This document shows positions 6,624 through 14,952 of a stretch of 32,973 nucleotides of DNA, in pieces. The position numbers and the translations under genes were made by a program. This DNA is from Flavobacteriales bacterium (GTDB lineage: Bacteria; Bacteroidota; Bacteroidia; Flavobacteriales_D; Crocinitomicaceae), in the NCBI GenBank assembly GCA_947458985.1, contig CANHBA010000003.1, forward strand, positions 1 to 32,973. Direction: 5' to 3'. Every line of letters starts with the position of its first letter. Position 1 is the stretch's first letter. The notes under the pieces were generated by a model that was given only the letters and a program-made list of their open reading frames with translations, searched no databases and had not been told where the DNA came from.

Positions 6624-8898
6624 TTTATTTGAAATTGATCCTTGGAAGATCATCGAGAGCAAATTTGACCCAAGCAAACAACAACAAGCCGAAAGTATTT
6701 TCAGCATCGGAAATGGTTCTTTTGGCCAACGCGCCAATTTTGAAGAGCAATATACGGGCCCGTCTTTGCAAGGGAGCTACATTGGTGGGGTTTATTACCC
6801 AGACAAAACGCGTGTAGGTTGGTGGAAAAACGGTTATCCAGAATATTTTGCCAAAGTACTCAACTCTACCAACTGGATTGGTATTGACATCAGTTTGGAC
6901 GGCGAAAAACTAGATTTGAATCAGCAGCAAGTGAAGTATTTTCACCGCGAGCTCGATATGCAAAAAGGCTTGTTAAAGCGCACCGTAAGGGTTGTGTTTG
7001 GCAATGGCAAAGAACTCGAGATAGAAAGCATCCGCTTTTGTTCTATGGCCCGCGAAGAAATTGCAGCTATTTCCTATTCAGTAACACCGCTCAACTTCAG
7101 TGGTAACGTCAAGTTTACACCTTACCTTGATGGCAATGTGACCAACCATGACTCCAATTACGACGAATTTTTCTGGTTAGAAGATTCGCGCAAAGTGGAC
7201 CTCCAAAAAGGTATTTTGTGCACGCGCACCAAGAAAACCGATTTTTGTGTGGCTAGCGCCATGCGTTTTAGCTTTTGGCGCGAACAAGAATTACTCACTA
7301 TCCATCCGAATATCGCACAGCGCGACTTCTACGTCGAAAACAACTTCGAGCATTACCTCGAGCAAGGAGTGCGTTTTACGCTCAAAAAGTATGTTGCGGT
7401 TACCTCAACAATTAACCATTCCGAATTTGAATTAGCTGCCAAAGCCATCAAGCGCGTGCGCGAGGCTTACACAAGCGGTTTTGATACTTTGCGTGCTGAA
7501 CACGAAGCAGCTTGGGCAGATATCTGGGCTAGTGCTGACATTACGATAGAAGGCGATGTCGCTTCTCAGCAAGGTATCCGTTTCAATATTTTTCATTTAT
7601 ATCAAACCTATACTGGTAAAAATGCGAAACTCAATATTGGCCCGAAAGGATTCACTGGTGAAAAATACGGCGGCGCCACCTACTGGGATACCGAAGCGTA
7701 TTGTTTGCCTTTTTACCTCAAAACAGCCGACCCTAAAGTGGCGCGCCAACTTTTGGTGTACCGCTACAACCACCTCGATCGCGCCATTGAAAACGCGGAA
7801 AAACTCGGTTTCAAAGACGGCGCGGCCTTATACCCAATGGTGACCATGAACGGCGAAGAATGCCACAACGAATGGGAAATCACTTTTGAAGAGATCCACC
7901 GCAATGGCGCCATCGCTTTTGGTATTTATAACTATATCCGCCACACTGGCGATGTAGCTTATTTAGATACCTATGGGCTTCCTGTATTGGCCGGTATTGC
8001 CCGTTTTTGGGCGCAGCGTTTCAATTGGTCTGAAGCCAAACAAGCGTATGTCATGCTCGGTGTAACTGGCCCTAACGAATACGAAAACAACGTCAACAAC
8101 AACTGGTACACCAATTTTATTGCCCGTTGGTGTATTGCGTATTGCTTGGAAGTGAACGCGAAAGTTCAAAATCCGCTTCCACAAAAGCTGAGCAGTCAAG
8201 AAATTGACAAATTTGAGCATATTGTAGCCAATGTTTACTTGCCACAACTAGAAGGTACCCATACCTTCTTGCAACAAGATGGCTTCATGGATAAAGAACA
8301 ACTCAGCACCGCAGATCTTCCGGTAGCCGAGCGCCCTATTAACCAACATTGGTCCTGGGACCGCATCTTGCGCTCTATTTTCATCAAACAAGCCGATGTT
8401 TTGCAGGGGCTTTATTTGTTTGAAGATCAATTCTCAGAAGAGGTCATCCGCGAAAACTTCGATTTCTACGAACCCAAAACTGTTCACGAATCATCGCTTT
8501 CGCCTTGCGTGCACGTTATTTTGGCAGCTAAAATCAAGCGCCTCGACAAAGCACTCGAGTTGTACCTCAGAACGAGTCGCCTCGACCTCGATGACTACAA
8601 CCACGAAGCAGATGAAGGCTTGCATATTACTTCAATGGCGGGCACCTGGATGTCTGTAGTTGAAGGCCTTGCAGGCGTTCGTGTCTATGAAAATGGTTTG
8701 GCCATCGATCCACAAATTCCAAAACCTTGGAAAAGCTATTCCTTTCAGATCCGCTATCAGAACCAACCCTTAGCCGTAGCGGTAAGTCAACTAAATATAA
8801 CGCTTACTAATTTAGGTTCAGCGCCGCTTTCATGCGAATTAGCTGGTGCCAATATTACAATTGAGGCTGGCGCCACGCATGAAACAGCTCTGAAGTAA
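6616..8898 (+). CDS. GH65 maltose phosphorylase
   Basis: A 760-residue protein of full GH65 length: N-terminal beta-sandwich (about 1-280), helical linker, (alpha/alpha)6 barrel and a small C-terminal beta domain. GVTGPNEYENNVNNNWYTN places the catalytic acid at E488, close to its position in characterised maltose phosphorylases. HESSLSPCVH (H624) is the conserved phosphate-site region. It cleaves maltose with inorganic phosphate to beta-glucose 1-phosphate and glucose. Kojibiose or trehalose phosphorylase activity is possible within GH65, but the amylase/transporter/pgmB context favours maltose. The ATG lies inside the pgmB stop region (eight-base overlap). The next gene starts 11 bases after the stop. 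Confidence 0.92.
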   Translation: MRNLFEIDPWKIIESKFDPSKQQQAESIFSIGNGSFGQRANFEEQYTGPSLQGSYIGGVYYPDKTRVGWWKNGYPEYFAKVLNSTNWIGIDISLDGEKLDLNQQQVKYFHRELDMQKGLLKRTVRVVFGNGKELEIESIRFCSMAREEIAAISYSVTPLNFSGNVKFTPYLDGNVTNHDSNYDEFFWLEDSRKVDLQKGILCTRTKKTDFCVASAMRFSFWREQELLTIHPNIAQRDFYVENNFEHYLEQGVRFTLKKYVAVTSTINHSEFELAAKAIKRVREAYTSGFDTLRAEHEAAWADIWASADITIEGDVASQQGIRFNIFHLYQTYTGKNAKLNIGPKGFTGEKYGGATYWDTEAYCLPFYLKTADPKVARQLLVYRYNHLDRAIENAEKLGFKDGAALYPMVTMNGEECHNEWEITFEEIHRNGAIAFGIYNYIRHTGDVAYLDTYGLPVLAGIARFWAQRFNWSEAKQAYVMLGVTGPNEYENNVNNNWYTNFIARWCIAYCLEVNAKVQNPLPQKLSSQEIDKFEHIVANVYLPQLEGTHTFLQQDGFMDKEQLSTADLPVAERPINQHWSWDRILRSIFIKQADVLQGLYLFEDQFSEEVIRENFDFYEPKTVHESSLSPCVHVILAAKIKRLDKALELYLRTSRLDLDDYNHEADEGLHITSMAGTWMSVVEGLAGVRVYENGLAIDPQIPKPWKSYSFQIRYQNQPLAVAVSQLNITLTNLGSAPLSCELAGANITIEAGATHETALK

Positions 8899-8909
8899 TT
8901 CAGGTTGTC

Positions 8910-11249
8910 ATGAGAAATTTATTGTTATTAGCGCTTGTGTTATTTGGTTTTAAAAGCCTAAATGCGCAAGTAAATCCTACCAACCGTCAGGTGGTGCTAC
9001 AAGCTTATTGGTGGGATTACTGGAATACCAATTACCCCAATGGTTGGTGCAATTACCTCACTGAACTCGCTCCGCGTTTGGCCGAAATGGGCGTAGATGC
9101 CATTTGGATTCCGCCAACAATCAAAAATGCAGGCACAAATAGTGTCGGATATTCACCTTTTGACCATTATGACCTCGGCGATAAATTTCAGAAAAACAGC
9201 ACCAAAACCCGCATGGGCGACAAAGATGAGTTGCTGCGCATGGTGGCAGTCATGCACGCCAATGGCATAGACGTCATTCAAGATGTGGTACTGAATCATG
9301 TGAGCAACGCAGGTAGCGCCAATGGTGCTGGCGGTCAGGACCCCGCAGCCATGGACGACGGCCAAAACAACAGATATAAAAACTTCCGTTACGTCAGTTT
9401 CAAAACGCCTGCTAGTGCAGAAAGCCCTGCCAATTACTTAGCAAGAGAAGGTCGTTTTTCTAAAAATTGGCAGAATTTTTACCCTAATAACAACAACCTT
9501 TGCTGCACCAACGACCTCAATTCACCTTATTGGGGCCCAGATATTTCCTTTGAAAGCAATGCTTTTGGAACATCTTCCAATGCTTTATATAATCCTACTC
9601 AAAGTACTGATTACATGCGTAATGGTATGCGAAATTGGCTCGTTTGGTACAAGAAGCAAGTGGGTTTTGATGGCGTCAGACTCGATGCTGTCAAGCATTT
9701 TCCCTCGTATGTTTCCGAGGATGTACTTTGGAACTTGCAATATGGCGCCATGTGGGCAAGTGGCGGTCCTGAATTATTCGCAGTAGGCGAGTGGGTGGGC
9801 AGCACAGCGCAACTAGATGCCTGGGCCGACGCCGTACAGAACCGAGCCGGCACCTTTGATTTCAATTTGCGTTTTGCGTTGTCGGCCATGACGAGTGGCA
9901 ATGGCAACTACGACCTCAGTCAGATACCGAGTCAGCAGCAACAAAACCGCCAACGCACCGTTCCGTTTGTCAATAACCACGACACCTTCAGACCCCAACT
10001 TTCAGCTCAAGGCAACTATTCTGGTTGGAACTCAGGTTCTGAACTCAGCCCGCATATTGAGCCCAACGATGGTCGCAATTCTGCCGCACACGCTATTGTC
10101 ATGGCTGTCGATGGCGCACCGCAACTCTTTTTTGAAGATCTATTCAATGTGGGTTACAACGGCAATCGCTTCGGACATCAGCCCACAGATGCAACTGCGC
10201 TGCCTACCGACAGCGATGTCGCTAATTTAATTTGGTGTCACCAAAACTTACATTTCAAGGATGGTGCTTACTTTGTGCGTTGGCAAGCGCCAGATGCCCT
10301 CGTTATTGAACGCGGAGCTAAAGCACTAATTGGTGTTACAGATAGTTGGGATCAATGGCAAAACCTGACAGGCGTTCAGACCAACTGGCCCGACGGCACT
10401 GTATTAGTAGACTATTCGGGCGCCAACAGCAACCCTACAACTGTTTATGGTGGCGGAAAAGTCAATATTTCGATACCGCCGTGCAATGGCAGTGCCAACT
10501 TGGGCCGTCGCGGCTACTGCGTTTGGGCACCCCAAGACATTGACACCAATTACGTGCGCCCAGCTAAAAATGTTGTTCAAGAATGGGAAATGAACGATGA
10601 TCTTGGAGATCGCCACAACAACTCGCTCCAACAAGGCGGCAAACTCCCTTCGAATAGTTTGGAATGCAGGGTAGTGGGGCGCATCTATGCCAAGCAAGGC
10701 GTTGAGGTACAAATTGAATGGTATCCGAGTGCGCCCAATTTAGCACTTACCCTAGGCGTTTTGGACAAAAATTGTACACCTCTCGATTCTTTAACCCAAG
10801 CTGGCAACGGAGTGTTCACGTTTACGCCTACATATAGCGGTTGGTATACCATTCGCTTGCGCAACGCAACTGCAACCCAAGCGGGTCAACACTGCTGGGT
10901 AAAAGCAATTTATGAGGCGCCCACAGTGGTGCAAACCAATGAGGTCAAGAACAAATGCGCTTGCGCCTTTACAGAACCTGGTGTAGGAATAGATGAAGAC
11001 CACTCATTGGAAATCAATTTGTTTCCGAATCCGACCAACGACCATTTTGCGGTTTCGCTTTCTGCTGAACTCAAATTAGAAAGTATGGCTTTAATCGATG
11101 TGTCTGGTAAATCGTTTCAACTGACCTACAATCCGATCAACGCAAACGAATATCTCGTTGAGCTTAACCAGATGGAGTCCGGGTTTTATTGGGTAGCCAT
11201 TCAGACCAATCTGGGCAGTCTTTATAAATCCTTGCAAATTGTGAAGTAA
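8910..11249 (+). CDS. T9SS-exported GH13 alpha-amylase
   Basis: A 779-residue protein with signal peptide MRNLLLLALVLFGFKSLNAQ. The GH13 domain covers about residues 22-545: VIQDVVLNH, GVRLDAVKH (nucleophile D259), FAVGEWVG (acid/base E294) and VNNHDTF (D358). A probable beta-sandwich follows at about 555-685. The last 80 or so residues form a type A T9SS sorting domain (INLFPNPTNDHF, ALIDVSGK, ESGFYWVAI, ending in QIVK). It should therefore be exported across the outer membrane and held at the surface or released, cutting starch or glycogen outside the cell. It is the last gene of the sugar operon and supplies dextrins to the periplasmic amylase. The 36 bases to the next, convergent gene hold no clear terminator. 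Confidence 0.93.
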   Translation: MRNLLLLALVLFGFKSLNAQVNPTNRQVVLQAYWWDYWNTNYPNGWCNYLTELAPRLAEMGVDAIWIPPTIKNAGTNSVGYSPFDHYDLGDKFQKNSTKTRMGDKDELLRMVAVMHANGIDVIQDVVLNHVSNAGSANGAGGQDPAAMDDGQNNRYKNFRYVSFKTPASAESPANYLAREGRFSKNWQNFYPNNNNLCCTNDLNSPYWGPDISFESNAFGTSSNALYNPTQSTDYMRNGMRNWLVWYKKQVGFDGVRLDAVKHFPSYVSEDVLWNLQYGAMWASGGPELFAVGEWVGSTAQLDAWADAVQNRAGTFDFNLRFALSAMTSGNGNYDLSQIPSQQQQNRQRTVPFVNNHDTFRPQLSAQGNYSGWNSGSELSPHIEPNDGRNSAAHAIVMAVDGAPQLFFEDLFNVGYNGNRFGHQPTDATALPTDSDVANLIWCHQNLHFKDGAYFVRWQAPDALVIERGAKALIGVTDSWDQWQNLTGVQTNWPDGTVLVDYSGANSNPTTVYGGGKVNISIPPCNGSANLGRRGYCVWAPQDIDTNYVRPAKNVVQEWEMNDDLGDRHNNSLQQGGKLPSNSLECRVVGRIYAKQGVEVQIEWYPSAPNLALTLGVLDKNCTPLDSLTQAGNGVFTFTPTYSGWYTIRLRNATATQAGQHCWVKAIYEAPTVVQTNEVKNKCACAFTEPGVGIDEDHSLEINLFPNPTNDHFAVSLSAELKLESMALIDVSGKSFQLTYNPINANEYLVELNQMESGFYWVAIQTNLGSLYKSLQIVK

Positions 11250-11285
11250 GACTTACTGGAATTGTATTGATCGTTGAAGATAAAA

Positions 11286-11654
11286 TCAATCGACGCTCAA
11301 ATGATCTTTAGCGTAGGTGTAAAGTCGGCTGCGTTCGGCTACTTCTTTGCGAAAATAAGCTTCTTGTTGTCTAGGGATGTAGCGCTTTTTGTGTTGGCCG
11401 AGCAACAGAATATTCAAGATTTTTTTTCCCCAACCATAAGCAGGAAGGTAGCTTTCATCAATTGGGGCTCGTTCTTCAAGGCTTTCATGGAGGTCGGGGT
11501 GTAGACCCATTTGCATCAGTTGCTGACGGATTTCTTCGGAACGCACATTGAATTTATGCAGGTGATCTGGGTCAAGCTCTTTGAGTTTGGCAATGCGGTT
11601 GGCTTGGAAATCAATGTCTAGAAAGGCGCGTTCTAGTTCTTCAATTGTCATCAT
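11286..11654 (-). CDS. Uncharacterised 122-residue helical protein
   Basis: I do not recognise this protein. It is 122 residues, without signal peptide, membrane helix or cysteines. Residues 1-60 look helical and charged (IEELERAFLDIDFQANR, then RSEEIRQQLMQMGLHPDL), and the C-terminal third is basic (GQHKKRYIPRQQEAYFRK). A second ATG directly follows the first, so the start may be at 11651. It lies 17 bases downstream of the TlyA-like methylase gene in the same orientation, so it is probably co-transcribed; a link to ribosome or RNA work is only suggested by that position. Confidence 0.75.
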   Translation of the reverse strand: MMTIEELERAFLDIDFQANRIAKLKELDPDHLHKFNVRSEEIRQQLMQMGLHPDLHESLEERAPIDESYLPAYGWGKKILNILLLGQHKKRYIPRQQEAYFRKEVAERSRLYTYAKDHLSVD

Positions 11655-11671
11655 GATGCTGCAAAAATAGC

Positions 11672-12406
11672 TTAAATCTTTTCAAAGTAGCCCAAAAATT
11701 CGGCATTGCCGTCGCCGCCGAGAATAGGGGAGTCGATGTAGCCCTTCCATTGCAATTGGTTGCGCTGTGCCATTTGCTTGATGTTTTCTAAAAGCGCAGG
11801 ATACTGACTTGTGTCCTTGACAACACCTGCTTTGTTTAAAGACCCAGGGCCGAGTTCAAATTGCGGCTTGACCAATAAAATAACAGTTGCTTTTGCTTTG
11901 AGAAATGGAATCGTAAATGGCAGGACCTTCTCAAGTGAAATAAAAGAGACATCTACTACCAAGCCGTCGACTTGTTCTGGTATGAGTTTTTCGGTGAGGT
12001 CGCGGGCATGGGTTTTTTCCAGATTGACCACACGGGTGTCTGCTTTGATCTTGTCGTGCAGTTGTTTTTGACCTACATCTACGCAATAGCAACGATTGAG
12101 GTCTCTGCTCAATAAAACTTCGGTGAAACCTCCTGTGCTTGCTCCTAAATCGATGAAAACTTTGTCTTTCACCTCGATTCCCCAGTGGTCTAGGGCAGCA
12201 ATGAGTTTGAAGGCAGCTCTGGATACCCACGGAATTTCTTCGGCGAGTAATTCAATTTGTGCATCGGTTGGGACTTTCTTACCAGGCTTGGAAAAAAGCT
12301 TACCATTGACTTTCACGCCGTATTTTTTGATGATTTCTTCGGCGCGCACTCGGGTGCTCACCAAACCGCGTTCGAGTAATATTTTATCAATGCGTTCTTC
12401 TTCCAT
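11672..12406 (-). CDS. tlyA: TlyA-family rRNA 2'-O-methyltransferase (S4 + FtsJ-like domains)
   Basis: A 244-residue protein with an N-terminal S4 RNA-binding domain (about 1-60: ERIDKILLERGLVSTR, EEIIKKYGVKVNGK) and an FtsJ/RrmJ-type SAM methylase domain. Motif I is FIDLGASTGGFTEVLL at about 84-99, and VVDVSFISLEKVLP and LLVKPQFELG follow in order. Family members methylate cytidine 2'-OH in 16S or 23S rRNA; older annotations call them hemolysin A. Its ATG shares one base with the stop of the upstream lipoprotein gene (TAATG), so the two are translationally linked. Confidence 0.92.
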   Translation of the reverse strand: MEEERIDKILLERGLVSTRVRAEEIIKKYGVKVNGKLFSKPGKKVPTDAQIELLAEEIPWVSRAAFKLIAALDHWGIEVKDKVFIDLGASTGGFTEVLLSRDLNRCYCVDVGQKQLHDKIKADTRVVNLEKTHARDLTEKLIPEQVDGLVVDVSFISLEKVLPFTIPFLKAKATVILLVKPQFELGPGSLNKAGVVKDTSQYPALLENIKQMAQRNQLQWKGYIDSPILGGDGNAEFLGYFEKI

Positions 12407-12849
12407 TATTCAGGGTAAATAAAAAGTATTTTTTCAGGCCAACCTTGAATTTGTAAGTAGGTAGGCGCATCTTTGATGAATTTATGACTGAGTGGTTTGA
12501 GGTCAAATTGTACAGATCCTTTAAAAGGTGATAAATTGTGTGAACGTACTTTCGGACTTGAACTCATGAGTTTACAAGATCTGATGGGAGGAAATGATTT
12601 AGCCAGCATTGAACTACCTACAAAACGCAATTCTCCTGGATTGTCAGGGCATGAATAGAAAAGCGTGAGGATGTTTGCTTCAAGTTGGAGTGAATCGATT
12701 TGGATGGGCGCTGTTTCACTTTGGTAAAGTGAATCGTTGATCTCTGAAAGTTGGCGTTGCATATAACTTAAAGGTTGGACGCGTTTGGATCTGGGTACGA
12801 AACAAGAAAAAAGCAAAGAGGTCAAAAGGAGGATAAAAAGCGTTTTCAT
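12406..12849 (-). CDS. Small lipoprotein of unknown function
   Basis: The start is placed at ATG 12849, giving 147 residues, because MKTLFILLLTSLLFSC is a complete lipoprotein signal with the lipobox LFSC (Cys16). The reading frame is open further upstream to 13152, but that would run into rimO on the other strand and bury the signal peptide. After the lipobox there is a basic stretch, then a mixed alpha/beta body without a known motif. A -7 box TACTTTTG (12874-12881) lies 24 bases before this ATG. Probably anchored in the cell envelope; it is the first gene of an operon with the TlyA-like methylase. Confidence 0.8.
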   Translation of the reverse strand: MKTLFILLLTSLLFSCFVPRSKRVQPLSYMQRQLSEINDSLYQSETAPIQIDSLQLEANILTLFYSCPDNPGELRFVGSSMLAKSFPPIRSCKLMSSSPKVRSHNLSPFKGSVQFDLKPLSHKFIKDAPTYLQIQGWPEKILFIYPE

Positions 12850-12873
12850 GGGTTCTTGTTTGACAAGTGTCGT

Positions 12874-12911
12874 CAAAAGTAATACCATTTGCGCAAAGAG
12901 TCCTATTTTTG
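12874..12911. promoter_or_regulatory. Symmetric divergent promoter between the lipoprotein gene and rimO
   Basis: The minus strand has TACTTTTG (12874-12881) and the plus strand TATTTTTG (12904-12911), both fitting TAnnTTTG. Exactly midway lies the perfect palindrome TTTGCGCAAA (12888-12897), so each -7 box has a TTTG 12 bases upstream. That spacing is shorter than the usual 17-23, so the palindrome may be a protein site rather than two -33 boxes. Confidence 0.5.
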
Positions 12912-12918
12912 TACCCGA

Positions 12919-14232
12919 ATGAAGACCAAAACCCTTAAAAAGAATAAAGTCAACGTGGTTACACTTGGCTGTTCTAAAAATACCTTTGATTCTGAAGTCC
13001 TGATGGCGCAGCTCAAAGCCAATCAGTTTGAAGTTGAACACGAAGCCCAACAAGACGATTCCGAAATCGTCATTATCAATACCTGTGGTTTCATCGACAA
13101 CGCCAAGCAAGAATCCATCGATACCATTTTGCGCTACGCGGAAGCCAAGCAAGAAGGTTTGGTTGAAAAAGTATACGTGACCGGTTGTTTGTCTGAGCGC
13201 TACCGCGACGAACTCGAGAAAGAAATTCCTGAGGTCGATGCCTATTTTGGTACCCGCGAGCTGCCGCGCCTGCTCAAAACCCTAAAAGCCGACTACAAAC
13301 ACGAGTTGGTAGGGGAGCGCATTCTCACTACACCCACTCATTACGCCTATTTTAAAATTGCCGAGGGCTGCGACCGCCCTTGTTCTTTCTGCGCTATTCC
13401 ACTCATGCGCGGCGGACACCAATCTACGCCCATTGAAGACCTTGTTTTTCAAGCAAAAGGCCTTGTAGCGAAAGGTGTAAAGGAAATCATGCTCATTGCC
13501 CAAGACCTCACTTACTACGGTCTTGACCTCTATAAAAAGCGCGCGCTTTCAGACCTGCTCAAGCAACTTTCAGACATCGAAGGTCTGGACTGGATCCGTT
13601 TGCATTATGCCTACCCATCTGGTTTTCCGATGGACGTACTAGAAGTAATGGCCGAGCGCGACAACATTTGTAAATACCTCGATATGCCTTTGCAACATGG
13701 CTCTACTCGCATTTTGCAAGCCATGCGCCGCGGTATTACCCGCGAAAAAACCGAAGAATTGGTAGCCACCATCCGTGCTAAAGTGCCTGGCCTAGCTTTG
13801 CGCACCACGCTTATTGCGGGCTATCCTTCGGAAACCGAAGCCGATTTTCAAGAGATGTACGACTTCGTTGAGCGCACGCGTTTTGACCGCCTCGGTATCT
13901 TTACTTACTCCCACGAAGAAAACACCCACGCGTATCAGTTCACCGACGACGTCGCTGCGGAGCTCAAAAAAGAGCGTGCCGATGCCATTATGGAATTACA
14001 AAGTGGTATTTCCTATGACCTCAATCAGTTGAAAGTGGGCAAAGAATTCAAAGTGCTTTTTGACCGCGCTGAGGGCGACTACTTTATTGGTCGTTCAGAG
14101 TTTGACTCTCCGGAGGTGGACAACGAAGTTTTAGTTAAAAAAGCCGAAGGATATGTTCGATTGGGCGATTTTTCGCGTGTACTGATTACCAGTGCTGATC
14201 ACTACGATCTCTACGGCAAGCTCATTGTATGA
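12919..14232 (+). CDS. rimO: Ribosomal protein S12 methylthiotransferase RimO
   Basis: A radical-SAM methylthiotransferase of 437 residues from the ATG at 12919. The N-terminal UPF0004 domain has the three expected cysteines in TLGCSKNTFDSEVL, NTCGFIDNAKQES and TGCLSERY. The radical-SAM cluster motif is CDRPCSFC (Cys151, 155, 158). A TRAM domain fills about residues 370-437. It adds a methylthio group to an Asp of ribosomal protein S12 using two iron-sulfur clusters. The frame stays open to a TTG at 12889, but that start would lie upstream of the -7 box at 12904-12911, so 12919 is preferred. Only seven bases separate that box from the ATG. The following lipoprotein gene overlaps the stop by four bases. 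Confidence 0.93.
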   Translation: MKTKTLKKNKVNVVTLGCSKNTFDSEVLMAQLKANQFEVEHEAQQDDSEIVIINTCGFIDNAKQESIDTILRYAEAKQEGLVEKVYVTGCLSERYRDELEKEIPEVDAYFGTRELPRLLKTLKADYKHELVGERILTTPTHYAYFKIAEGCDRPCSFCAIPLMRGGHQSTPIEDLVFQAKGLVAKGVKEIMLIAQDLTYYGLDLYKKRALSDLLKQLSDIEGLDWIRLHYAYPSGFPMDVLEVMAERDNICKYLDMPLQHGSTRILQAMRRGITREKTEELVATIRAKVPGLALRTTLIAGYPSETEADFQEMYDFVERTRFDRLGIFTYSHEENTHAYQFTDDVAAELKKERADAIMELQSGISYDLNQLKVGKEFKVLFDRAEGDYFIGRSEFDSPEVDNEVLVKKAEGYVRLGDFSRVLITSADHYDLYGKLIV

Positions 14233-14876
14233 TGTTCAAATTCGCAATTTTTTGCTTACTAAGTATTGTGCTCCTTTCCTGTGGTCGAGAGAACCACGCC
14301 CGCATGGATCAATTCGATCTCTTGGAACAAAGCGCCAAAGCAGAACCCATCAAACACTACAACAAACACCTTTCGCTCGATAGCATCCAGATTGTCTTTC
14401 CTCACTTTGGAGGTCATCCCTTTTCAGAACTCATGCAGCACCTCCTTAAAAAAGATACCTTGGGTGCGTTTTGTGTTGGGCAACGCAGTGTGCGCATCAA
14501 GTACAAAGTACTCTGGGCAACCGATAAGGTACTCAGTTTAGCACAAGAAGTTTGGATGGATTGCCCGATGTCTGAAGGACTCAGAAAAACAGAGGTCTCT
14601 TACCTTTTTACCATAGAAGGAAAGAAAATTTCAAGTTTACTGTTGGAAGGCTCTCCAGGACTATTGCAAGATATTCAAGTGGCTTTGCGCAAGCGCGAAA
14701 CGCCTTATTGCAGTGCTCCTAAAATCGAAGAAGTTTTTCCGATCATCAGGTCGGGTAGGCTAGAAGTAACGCCGCACTACGCGAGCTCGCTTTGCGACAC
14801 CACCTTCAAGCGCAAGGGTATATCGAGAACCGATTTACGCCTTTCCTCCAACAAGTTGTTTTTGGTACTTCGCTAA
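14229..14876 (+). CDS. Uncharacterised lipoprotein downstream of rimO
   Basis: A 215-residue protein starting MMFKFAIFCLLSIVLLSCGR; LLSC is a lipobox, so it is probably a lipid-anchored envelope protein. The rest shows alternating strands and helices and three further cysteines in its C-terminal two thirds, but no motif I know. It overlaps rimO in an ATGA-type junction; the second ATG at 14232 is an equally good start. Function unknown. Confidence 0.8.
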   Translation: MMFKFAIFCLLSIVLLSCGRENHARMDQFDLLEQSAKAEPIKHYNKHLSLDSIQIVFPHFGGHPFSELMQHLLKKDTLGAFCVGQRSVRIKYKVLWATDKVLSLAQEVWMDCPMSEGLRKTEVSYLFTIEGKKISSLLLEGSPGLLQDIQVALRKRETPYCSAPKIEEVFPIIRSGRLEVTPHYASSLCDTTFKRKGISRTDLRLSSNKLFLVLR

Positions 14877-14898
14877 ACACTTTTGCGGCATAGGCAGC

Positions 14899-14927
14899 TT
14901 GTCATTTGCAGAAGAACCTTATCTTTG
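14899..14927 (+). promoter_or_regulatory. Promoter of the fabG-hemB-hutH operon
   Basis: TTG at 14899-14901, an 18-base spacer and TATCTTTG at 14920-14927 form a canonical Bacteroidota promoter (TTG, 17-23 bases, TAnnTTTG). The leader to the fabG ATG at 14953 is about 20 bases. Confidence 0.7.
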
Positions 14928-14952
14928 ACTATCAAATTCAATTCAAAACAGC

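Noticed and set aside
11245..11290. Inverted repeats AGTAAG-A-CTTACT and ATTGAT...ATCAAT between convergent genes, as a possible terminator
   Set aside because: The stems are AT-rich and short and no T tract follows on either strand.
12850..13152. Extension of the lipoprotein reading frame upstream to 13152
   Set aside because: It overlaps the strongly supported rimO gene on the other strand and would bury a perfect lipoprotein signal peptide that starts at 12849.
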